Of a DNA stretch of 64,000 nt, positions 36,137-47,400 are shown one piece after another (the first letter of the stretch is position 1; each line of letters begins with the position of its first letter). Origin of the DNA: Paramacrobiotus metropolitanus (lineage: Eukaryota; Tardigrada; Eutardigrada; Parachela; Macrobiotidae); contig NW_026570268.1 in NCBI RefSeq assembly GCF_019649055.1, positions 682,001 to 746,000 on the forward strand, given 5' to 3'. The notes beneath the pieces were generated by a model. That model saw nothing but the letters and a program-made list of their open reading frames with translations, searched no databases and had not been told where the DNA came from. Both the position numbers and the translations under genes were made by a program.

Positions 36137-37091
36137 TTGTCGCGTCTGACCCTGCACTTCCTCCTGCAGCTGGCCGGCGTACTGGGCGCCGAGCTGGACT
36201 GATCGGCCGACCGTTGCGTCTCGTTTCCCGGGTGAAGTTTGATAGAGGAATTTTTTATGAGTTTCTTCCAGTTTAAATGCTTTTCAAAGTTTTTGCCCGT
36301 GAATGTTTTATGTTGCGGAATTCTCGTGACAGCTTGCATCTGTTTTACATTGAATGTTTTTGCTCAGTTTCAAGTTCGGTGTTTAGACGGTGATTTGTAT
36401 TGACGGTGATGCAGAGTGCGTTCCAGTGCAGTATAAAAAGTTTATGCGTTGACATGCTGCTGTCTGGAATTTTCTCTTCGAACTGCCTATTTTAGTGAAG
36501 ACCAATTGGTAGAATTATTTAAAATTTTTTTAAATTGGCCATACCGGGTGGTTGTTTATTATGCAGTTGCTTCAACAACCGGAAGTCCTTGAATATTTAA
36601 ATTAATCACAACTTTTAGTGTACAAGTTGCACTGATTGTACAGAAATATTGATCGTAAAATCATTTCCACAGTTATAAATAAAATCACTCACACATATTT
36701 TGAGATGCGCGGGTTAAAACGAGTCTGTGTACCTAGCAAGTGAAACCGCCTGTCAGACGCTAAATACCGTATTTCATAACTTTTCTATGCTACGTACTAA
36801 GTACTCGTACAGTAATTGCTGCAATAAATTTCCAATGGATAAATTTGAAAACGGATTTGAAATTTATTAACAAAGCGCCGTGAAAAAGATTACACTTGAC
36901 TGCAGCTTAAAGTGCAACAACATTAATAAAGTGCCAACATGGCCCTCGTGCGCAGTTTAACAGAACAACAGCAGCCGCGTGGAGAAGTCTACAATCACCA
37001 ACGACTACAGCGAATACTACAGCTCGTGCACCGCCCGTTAGTTTGTCCCCGCTGCTCCATCCCAGTGCGGACAAATAGAAAATCAATTGCA
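36137..37091. other. Spacer downstream of the multi-Kunitz gene
   Basis: No gene seen; the far end should contain the 3' UTR of the leftward Kunitz gene. Confidence 0.45.
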
Positions 37092-40000
37092 TCAGCCCCG
37101 CCTGCTATCCTGTCCGGGCGCGACATCATTGCGGCCCGGGACGTTGAAGGTAAACGGCAGTCCGGCCGCATTCCCGGAGGGCTGCTGCGAGCCCTGCAGC
37201 TGCTGCTGCGCCTGCAGCCGCATCATGTTGGCCTTGTCGGGGACGATGAGGGCGCCGCACTGCTGCAGGCAGTCCTCGCGCCGCTCGAAACGGTTCTTGT
37301 TGCCGCCGCAGCCTATAAACGGCAAGTAAACCAATTACCGGCATTCGTGACCTTTACATTTGTATCTGCCGAATAGGAAGCAGCAAGCAAAACTTTGGAA
37401 ATAAAATTAATATAAACTGAACACATAAAAGACCAGAATTGAACACATTAACCGGCTTTCGTGACCTTTCCAGGTATTTATGCTAGTTATGCTTGCGAGG
37501 AACCCCGACGGCGGCAAAATAAAGTTAAAAAAATTATTTTAACAAATTACCGGCATTTGTGACCTTTTAATTGGTTAAGAATAGGATGCAGCAACCAATA
37601 CTTCGGCATTAAAATAACAACATTAATTAGTTGAACAAGTTAACCGGCATCCGTGACCTTTCCAGTTATGCGCTAGTAGTGCAATGTGTTAGACAGTGGC
37701 AATAAATTATAGGGAATTGAACTGACCTCCGTAGGTGAACTGGACGCAGGCTTGCTGGTTGATGTCGAAGCCCCACATGCGGAAACTGCCGCGACACGGA
37801 CCCGTCTCTAGCGTCAGTAAGCAATCTACAATTGCCAATAAAATCGTTATATTTCACGAATCATCAGCATTAAGTGGAATATTGAGACACTTGCCGGGAT
37901 TCTGGCGGGAGACCTCGTTTCCCACGGTGTTCTGCCCGCTGGGAAGCGCGGCGCGCGTCTGCTGCCCCGGCGACAGCTGGGCGTTGCCGGCGCTGCTGCC
38001 AGGTACGCAGAAATTCTGGCATTCGTCCAGTGTCGAGAAGCGGTTAGCATTACCAAGACATCCGCCGTAGATCTGCAATACATACCAAACAAAACCGGAA
38101 ATACGATAAGACATGAAAACCGCAACGACAAAGTTATTAATTAAAAAAACAGGAACCTACAAACTGCCGACACCGGCCCATGTCGCGATCGTAGAAGAAG
38201 GACGGAATCATTGCCAAGCAACGTCCCGGCTCCGCCGGCAGGCTGCAGACTAGGTTAAACAATCCATAATTAAAAAAGAATAATGCGGAATGCGATCACT
38301 ATACGTCACGAATTACTGTTGCTTCGGCCGGGATTGCTGGCCGCGCCACTTCCGGTCAGGGCGACGCGGTCAAAGACGCTGCCTAAATTAGAGCGCGTGT
38401 CGCCCGGCGACGCCCGGCCAGGGAAGAGCTCGTTGGTGTCGGGAGCGTCGCTGCAGGTCCGTTCGCACTCTTGGCGCGTCAGGAAGCGGTTCTCGTTTCC
38501 CTGACAGCCTCCTGTTGTAATGCAACGTTTGTATACCGCATAAAAAATTTTATATAAACGTAAATATGTAAAAATATTATAAAAAATTATGTATATAAAC
38601 TTCAAATAAACATATGAAATACAGTATATATATTTATTTATGAAATTTTTATTTAAGTTTTATTTTGTTATACAGATACACACTTACATTTAATTTACAT
38701 TATGTTTTTATGCACGTGTGGGCATATAAAAAAAGTAAGCGTTCTGGTACCGTAATAAAACATCTTGCACAGTCCATCGCGGATATCGTGAAAATAAGCC
38801 GGCATGAAGGCGCGGCAGGGTCCACGTGTGGCCGGATACGTACATATCGCTGCAACAAATCAACATATCAAGCGAGAATTCCTGCCGCAGAGGACGTTAC
38901 GCACTGGGCACGGAGAGCGTGGTGTTGGTGGCGCCGCCTGTCGTCCGCGCAGTGCCAGTCCGGCAGGCCATGTCGCACTCGGCCGCCGAACGGAAGTTGT
39001 TGAAATTCCCCCCACAGCCGCCGTAGGAAAAGGCTTTACAAAATCCCACCGTGGTGTCGTAGAAAAAACGCTGGACGTTGCCGGGACAGGGTCCGGAGTC
39101 CGGGGCTTGCTGGCAAGCGCCGCTGACGCTCCCGCCTCCCGCACCTGTTTGTAACGCCTAATTGTTATGCCAGTAAACTAGGATTTATGCGAAATGATAT
39201 GCGTACCGGTCGACAAATCCGTTCGCGGCAGGACGTTGATAGTGGTGGGTGGGAGGATGTTAACCGCATTGCGACGATCCCCCGGCGCCACCGCCGCCGA
39301 CTGACACTCCATTTGACACTCCTCGATGCTCTCAAAGTTGTTGGTGTTGCCCTCGCAGCCGCCCCAGACGAACACCTCGCAGGTGCGGCCGTTGAAGAAG
39401 TAGCGCGGGAAGAAGGCCTTGCAGGGGCCCTCGTCCGACGGCAGCCGGCACCGCGCCCCGCCCGCTCCGCCGGACAGTCCCGTGCCGAAGGTGGCCGGTG
39501 GTTGCTGCTGCTGCGGACGCGGCTGCTCCACTTCCGGTGCCGGCCGGCGACCTCCGCCCAGATTCCCGGCGATGTTCCCGCAGCGGGCCTGGCATTCGTC
39601 GCCGGTGCGGAAGTTGTTGGCGTTGCCGTCGCAGCCTGAAAAAAACGCAGCGCCAGCATTAATACGCGACAGCCGTAGATTTACGTGCTGTACGGACCGC
39701 CGTAGATGAACTCCTTGCACTGGCCCAGATCGAAGTCGTAGTAGTAGCGCCGGAAGGCCGACCGACAGGTGCCGGTGGCGGGCGGCAGCAGGCAGGTCTG
39801 CAGGTCGGTGGAGCTAATGTTGGGGATGAGGACGCGCTCGCCGCCGGCCGGCGCGGCACACACCGTCTCGCAGTCCTTCCGGGACGAGAAGCGACTGTGC
39901 GGAACATTGCGTAAAAGGTCACCGATCATGTTGCTGACATTAAGTGTACCTACTTTTCATTGCCCATGCAGCCTGTAATTAAAGCAATTATATCAAGCCG

Positions 40001-43000
40001 ATACCAGTCTATGCGAAATGTTAAGCATCGACTGACCACCGTAATAGAAAGGTCGGCAAGTTGCAGTCCGTGTGTCGTAGTACCAGCGCTCCATGTCGAT
40101 CACGCACGGCCCACGGTCCATCTCCGCCAGGCAACCTGCATTAATAAAAAACTACACTGTACATAAACGACGGCGCCGGTTATGTGCGACGTACGTTGTG
40201 GCACGTCGATGTTTTTGACTCCGCCCTCCAGCGCCTTAGAGGCGGGGCTCTTGGCTGCTTGGTCGGCCGCTAGATCGGGATGTTCGGCCGCTTCGTTGGC
40301 CGGCCACGAGCCCGGAAACAGGACGTTGGCGGGAGATGCGCGGGACTGCGTGTCGATACCGCGCAACCGGAAGTGGGTTTCCGGATCAATATTTCCTTCC
40401 TGGAGTAAAATTATTCCTTGCATTTAGCAAAATTTAGGTTGTTAGGAGGCTCCGTAACCTTACCGGCATCGCGTTGCCGCCCGTGGGGTGGTCGGTAGTG
40501 GCGCAGCGTGCTTGGCATTCCTGCTGGCTGGGATAGTTGTTCTCGTTGCCGTTACAACCTGTCAAATCAAGAGCGACAAAAAGTCCCCAGTAAATAATTA
40601 GGCTAACTTGTTTGATTTTCTATCAAGACGGAAGGTGCAGGCGTACCGCTGTAGACGAACTCGGAACAGCGCTGCGTCGCCACATCGAAATACCAACGGA
40701 TTAGTGCGGAACGGCAATTACCGCGCTGTGGTTTAACCGAGCACCCTGTGATTACAAACAGTTGCTTATAAATCGCTTATACTATGTATAAAAAATATAC
40801 AGAAAATATTACAACTGTCCTAAAAAAACTACGGGCAATCAGCTGGAGCTTTTCATGGTAATAAAAACGTTTTCTAGTTGTTTTTATAAAACCGCTAAAA
40901 ATAGTTGTTTATGTAAAATTGTATATATAAAAATACTAAAAATGTCCTTAAATATAAATAGTAGATTTTTCAGGAACTTAAAACATGCATGAGAATTAAC
41001 GTTAATCTTTAATTACGTGACCTTTTGCGTTGGTGATAACCGGAAACAGGAAGCCATCGCCCTGCGCGTTCGTCCCCGTTCCCGTTCCGCCAGCAGCCGT
41101 CGTCCAGTTGGGCAGCGGCGGAGCACAGCGCTGCTGGCAAGTGTCGCGGGTTACGAAATTGTTGGCATTGCCGCCGCAGCCGCTGCAAGTTGCAGATGCG
41201 CCACTCAATTACGCGTGATTAGCCTAACTACGCCGTCGACACGTTCAGCAGGTAAGTGATGCCGACACGGTAATATCGCCGTCTTAAAGTCAATTGTCCG
41301 TTGCTTAACGCATAACGGACAGCCGTTGCATATGTCGCTACTAAGTACTGCTACTTTGCCGCTTGTACAGATAGTTTGTTATACAGCTGAACAGATTGAG
41401 ATAGCGTAATTGGATATGCCGGTGTCTCTGGCTGCGGACACTTGACAAAGTACAACAAACTATGAACAACTTGTAAACTGATCGCTTTACTTTGTAGCCA
41501 GCCGAAAACGCAACAAACTACACCAGCGGGACATTAACATAACTTGGAAAACTTACTGCACTGTATGCCTAATCAGTAAATGCGGAAAAGAAACGTTGAC
41601 CGGAAGACGACTGGCCACAACGTATTATCGCCGACGATATGATTAACAAAAAGAGCGAAAAATCTGGACATTCTCTGCTGCTTCAGAACTATTCTAATGC
41701 CGTAATGTATGAGTGTCATTCGTATTTATATGATATATACAAAGTAATAGCTTATTACTGTACTATCTACAACTATTTTAAATAAAATATTTGTTTATTA
41801 CTGTACTATATACGATACAGATGTATATATAAAATTTTTATACGTATACATGCATATATAAAATTAAATTTATGTACTTATACATTTATCTGTATATAAA
41901 CCTATTATATATATAGATTAATTTTATATATAAAATTTTTATATACACTCGTATATTTTTACATTCACTCAGCGGTGGACGTATGTGAACAGCATTTTTT
42001 ACCTGTAATAAAAAAGGCGGCAGGTGGGCGCCGGCACTCCCGCTGGCGAAAGGGACGCGTTATGCTGCCCGCCGTCGGCGGCAGTCGGGACGTGGAAGTA
42101 CCAGCGCGGCACGAATCCCGAACAAAATCCTCGCTGTACCGGCTGCTGGCAGATATCTGCGACAAACAAAAAATTAATTTAATTTTCTATACTTGAAGTA
42201 TATGTATTTAATTCGATAGCTTACCGTCCAAAAGCAGTGAGCCGGCCCGTTGTTGCTGCAGCAAGAAATTCGCGTCGCTGTTATCCTGTTGCTGCTGTAC
42301 GGCGGATTTGGTCAGCTGCTGATTGCCACCGACGGCAGCGAACAGCGTCCGTTGGGCCAACGAGCGCAGCGCTTCATCTGTAAATTAAACGGGATTATCA
42401 CGCATTTCCATGGACTATATACAGATCGTATTAGGTCCATCGGCGCGCAGTAATCCGCCTGACCGACATTAATTGAACAAGCCGGTGATCGTATTGTGCG
42501 TACTCTGGAGATTAAACAGCGTTGCCGGCAGTTGTTGTGCCGCCGCCGCTCCCGTCCGCTCCCTCCGCGTCTGGCAGCCAGCCTGGCATAATTGCAGTGT
42601 GAGGAAGTTGTTGCTGTTGCCCTGGCAGCCGCCGTACAGGAACAGGCTGCACTGGTCGGCGTTGGCGTCGTAGAAGAAGCGCAGATGGCTCTCGCGGCAC
42701 GGACCGCGTTCCGGCGCCAACAAGCACGCTGACACAACGGCAGACATTTAAACCAGTGCTGATAAATGAATTATATTGTACATACTACATATGTATATAT
42801 ACGCACATAAATATATAGATATACAAATACATATAATTATATAAATACATATACTAGTATATAAAAACATATATACATAAATACTTATATATAAATACAC
42901 ATTTATAAATACCTACATATAAATACATATATGTACATACATATATATTAATACGTATATATAAATATATATATAGTATATATAAATACATATATATAAA

Positions 43001-43375
43001 TACATATATATAAATACATATATATAAATACATATATATAAATACAAATATATAAATACATATATATAAATACTTACTTATATAAATACGTATATACATA
43101 CGTATATTTTTCGTATTAATCGTTTATATTTTCCGTAATAATCATATATTTATATGCGTATACATTTTCCATATTAAGCATATATATTATATATACAGCG
43201 CAGATATTGAAGCGTACTTACTGTCGTTGCTGGTCAGCGCTTGTACGCTACATACACTCTGAAGAAAAAGGCAACCAGAAGTCAAAAACAAGGAGAGTCG
43301 ACTGGACGCCGGCGCCGCGCAACGCTGCCGCTGCGGCTGGCGTTGCCGGTCATCCGACCACGCTGCCGGCCGCAT
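37092..43375 (-). CDS. Secreted protein with ten Kunitz (BPTI-type) domains
   Basis: Nineteen exons sum to 3108 nt, giving 1035 aa. Exon 1 (43375-43222) has an Arg/Gln-rich lead then a hydrophobic signal core (LFLTSGCLFLQSVCSVQA). Ten Kunitz domains follow, each with the GGCxGNxNNF/NRF signature and six Cys, usually split at that signature. The P1 residue after the second Cys reads R, S, R, V, R, K, P, R, L, R in order, so several domains should favour trypsin-like targets and others not. Domain 2 has an insertion of about 20 residues before Cys 3. Linkers are Gln/Pro/Ser-rich. Exon 10 is only 19 nt (39972-39954). One intron uses a GC donor (after 37895). Kunitz arrays act as protease inhibitors or matrix modules (papilin-like) in animals; which applies here is inference. 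No transmembrane segment. Confidence 0.92.
37320..37670. repeat. Four dispersed copies of ACCGGCATTCGTGACCTTTC in the last intron
   Basis: Near-identical 20-mers at about 37337, 37451, 37549 and 37643, spaced 95-115 bp, each containing TGACCTTT. Sequence between them is only weakly similar. Confidence 0.75.
42780..43200. repeat. ATATATAAATACAT minisatellite in intron 1 of the Kunitz gene
   Basis: Many tandem copies of a 12-16 bp unit near ATATATAAATACAT fill most of the intron. Confidence 0.9.
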
Positions 43376-44443
43376 TTCCGCTCAATTCCGATACGGTTAA
43401 TTCAATATGATTCCCTGACGCCGTTAACACAGTGCCGATCAACCACGCCACACATCCACTTGTTCTCCGATAAACAGTTATCCCGAAACACCGATGCGCC
43501 GAAGAATCAACTATCCGTTAAACAAAGCTCGGCACTCGAAGGCTTTGACTTCTTCATTGACTGGCGAATGAATGGCTAGCGAGTGGCTGGTTTCCTGAAC
43601 GCCTGATGCAGACCGGTATATAATAACGCGGCAACTGCCGGCTGGATATGACATCCGGTTGAAATGGACACCCGGCGCGGCGCTCCGAATAGGAGATTAT
43701 CAGAACATGATGGCGTGTACGATGGCTGTCGTACAGGCTGGTACCGCTGTACCGGGCCATCGCGATCAGTGAGTGCAACAACATCTAAACAAGCATCGGC
43801 TTACGCGGCTACTCGAGAGCACGACGCGTCATCGCTGACCAGCTGACTCGCGCTAACGCGGCACAACGCAACCCAAGTGCCCCCTTGTTTACCACCGTCA
43901 GAGAGTACTGTGGCAACAAGTGGCAGGTCCGTCTTGCGTTGTGTGTATCTTCCCTGAGTGTTTACCCGTAATTTGCCGGCAGAACTGCACAGATTGTAGT
44001 CATTGTACAACACAACACGGGTGCATCCTTATCCGCGTCCAAGTGCGCACTCCACTTCCCACATAGATCTAATACATGTAGGCTTATTGCAACGCATTTA
44101 AAGCGGTTCTTCTTTCCTGCACGTTTCGTCACTGCCGTCAGGTAGTTTTCCGCTAATTAGTTAATTTTATTTACATCAATCAACATCGTACATATAATTA
44201 CATATGTAATGATTAGTACTCTATAGCTTCAGTGTTAACAGCGATGTATATAAAACGCAGCGCCAGTCAACAGACAAACTCAACGAGCGCCGTAACACAA
44301 CCGGCACTGTCGACAACAAACAACAGAAACATATTTCAACCGACAACGAAGGAAGCAGTTAAGGGGAGTCAGTCCATAGGAGCGACTGCATCAACCGTAA
44401 CGCAACAACCATGGCCATAATCCTCATCCACTGCACGCAGCGC
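43376..44443. other. Spacer between the two Kunitz-containing genes
   Basis: Contains the promoter of the ten-Kunitz gene and the 3' UTR of the mosaic gene. No other gene, repeat or clear TATA box was assigned. Confidence 0.5.
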
Positions 44444-47400
44444 TCACTTGCAGGCGGCCTTGCAGCGCTCTTCCGTCAGATACCGGCTGCAACGCAACAT
44501 CCATTAAACACATTACGGCGATTACGCTCTTCAGCAAAAATATGCCGAACTACTGACTTTTTATTGCCGCCGCATCCGCTGTAGACGAAGGTCTGGCAGA
44601 CGCCGGTGGCCGGGTTGAGGTACCAGCGCGTGATCTCCGCGTGGCACACGCCGGTGTCCGCCGGCTCCGAGCAGCCCGGCTTGCCCGCGGGAGGGGCCGC
44701 CGCCGGCTTGGCGGTCACTTGCAGCACGCTGACCTTGGCCGTCACTTCCGGCGCTGCCCGCGTCGACGCTGGCGTCGTGGCAGCTGTCAACCCACAGACG
44801 TCACGTTTATTACAAACAAAGTAAGGGAATTTCTTAATGTACCGGTGGTTGCGGCTTTAGTTGAAGTTGTCAGCGTTGTTGTTGTTGGGAGCGTCGGAAG
44901 GGTCACGGCCACGGTGGTGGTGGGGACGACGGGGCATTCCACGCTCAGACAGCATTGATTGGCCTGTCAGTTATTTACATTAATAAGTCAATAAAATTAT
45001 AAAGAATACAAAAATATATATGTATATTCTTTGTATCAATTATATAAATTTGTGTTAAATATATATATGTATAGGTACAAATATATATCTACATATATAT
45101 ACATATATATACGTATATACATATATGTATTCTACTGAAAATAAATGTTAATGAAGAGGCAACGGCTGACCAGCTGTGAGATGCGGCACTTGCGGCGCTG
45201 TTCGGGCGTGATGGGTGGACACATAATCTGGCTGCAGTTAGTCAGGCCGTTGACGCACTGGCAGGATAGGCAGGGATTGGACGAGCTGATCTTGTCGTCG
45301 GCGGTGCAGGGCACCCCCGTCCCGCGGGCGGCAGTCGTCACCGCCGTTTCCGCCGCTTTAGTACTAGTCTCCTCTTCCTCCTCCACGTTCCCGCGGGTGT
45401 CTACAAAACAAAACAGGATAACCCCGTGACCTTTGTAGAAGATCTCTCCGTGGCCTTTGTAAAATAAGGTAAAGGTCACATACTGCACTGAATGGACGGG
45501 CAGCACTCGCCCGGGACGACGGCGCGCGTACACCCGGCGCGGAAGGTCGGCTCGCGGCACATCACCCCGGGGCAGAGGGCGCTGCGGCTCTCGGTGACGG
45601 CGGGCGCGTCCTGCGTGGCGTTGACGAAGGAGCAGTCGAACTTGGGGCAGCACTCGCCGGCGACGGGGAGCGCTTTGCAGTCGCGGTTGGGCGGGCCGCC
45701 GCAGGTCAGCGGCGTGCAGGCCACGTGGCCCTGCTCCGTGCACTCGCAGCGGGCGCACGCCGGGTTGTCCACGTCGTCGTTGGAGGCGCACTGCTGTTCT
45801 GCGGGCGACGCACATGGCGGTTATTACGGGACAAGAAAAACCGGTGTTAAAAGTACCTTTAAAGAGACGGCGCGGCGGCATGCAGCGCTGCTCGCACTGC
45901 TGCCGGTTCTCGAAGTTGTTTTCATTTCCGGCGCAGCCGGAGTAGACGAACTGCCGGCATCCGGAAATTCGGCTGTTAAAAATCAGATTTTAAGCACAGT
46001 CTCTTGTCGACCGCGTGTTGATACGTACGAGTCGTATTGCCAGCGCATGCCAAAGTTCTGGCAACCGCCGATTTCGCCGCGCAGTTGGCATTCTGAAAAA
46101 TATATCGTTATTAAATAAAGAAACGACACCCTGGTTATCTGACTAATGTTTTACCGAAGGGCTGTACGAATCCGCCGGTAATCTGCTCATCGCAGGCCTT
46201 CTTGGGATCTCCGTTGAAGCCGCTCATGCACTTGCACTCTGCCAATCGAACCGGCTTAATAAAAAACCGTGCAACGAAATGATTGCTGATGACTTACGAG
46301 GTTGCCCGTTGAGAGCATAGCACTGGGCGTTCTTGCCGCACTTGATGAAGCGACAGGAATTCAGACCCGACTTCTGGCTGGACAGGACTAAATACGCAAC
46401 AAACATAATGAACTTTCCATTTAGAGCGATTCCTTGGTGACCTTTGGCGTCACTTACCACAGGCGATTTTGGCGTTGCCTTCGAAGCCGGGTTTGCACAC
46501 GCAACCTAATAAGAAAACGGTATAAAAAAATAGAAAAACTGTCTTAAAAATTAATATTAATAAAAAGAATGATAAATCAATAAAAATAAAACAATATAAA
46601 AAATGAATTTTAAAATATTTAATAAGTATAATAAATGATCTTACTAGGCGCGCCGGTGCGTGGATCAGCGATGACGCAGGTGGCGTTGGCGCCGCAGGCG
46701 AAATTCAGGCAGCCGTTGTTCGAGGCGGTTCCAACGGCGACTGCTGGTTTGGACGTCTCTTCTGAAACAAACACAGGCAAGTTAATTGGCCGCTGGCGTA
46801 ACCGTTGACGGACAGCGGGCGCCGGGTTGCGGTGACGCACCGTCCTGCAGGCCGGCGGCGGTGGAGGTCGGCAGGTGGCGCTGGCGCTCCAGCCAGGCGG
46901 CAGACGGCGTCACCACGCCCATCTTGTCCGGGATCAACTGGTCAGACTCACTGTTATCGCTGCTGTCCGCCGTCTCCTCCGTCCCGATCGCTTGTTTCCT
47001 GGCCGCCTACATCGGTGGGTTGCTGTATGATTCAACGGTTTCCGACGTATTTAAAGAGTCTTCTTACCAGAGCCTCATGGGTGGTGGTCGGCGACGCGTT
47101 GGCTACGGAGGCCAGCGTGGTGAGGAGAGCGGAGCGGGGCGCGGCGGTGGTAGCCGGCGGCTGGTTGGGGCACTGCCACTCGGGACAGCAGACGCCGACC
47201 TTGAAGAGCGGCGTGCAGCCCTGGTGCTGCAGGAAGGTGTCCTTGCACACCACGTTGACGCACTGGATGACGCCCTTCTGGCAGCTGCAGTTCTGGCAGG
47301 GGTTCAGCGACACCACGGCGCCCTCGTTGGCACAGTGGCCGCCTGCAGTCCCACCGGTGTCATAATACGTCGCTCGTGACCTTTGGCTGTCTGTGCTTAC

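Noticed and set aside
37842-37895. Premature stop in the ten-Kunitz gene after CLNIPLNADDS
   Set aside because: The stop falls inside a GC-AG intron; splicing at GCAAGT gives a complete tenth Kunitz domain in frame.
42009-42016. Apparent frameshift in Kunitz domain 2
   Set aside because: Recounting the T run (six) restores the frame and the Kunitz signature across the splice.
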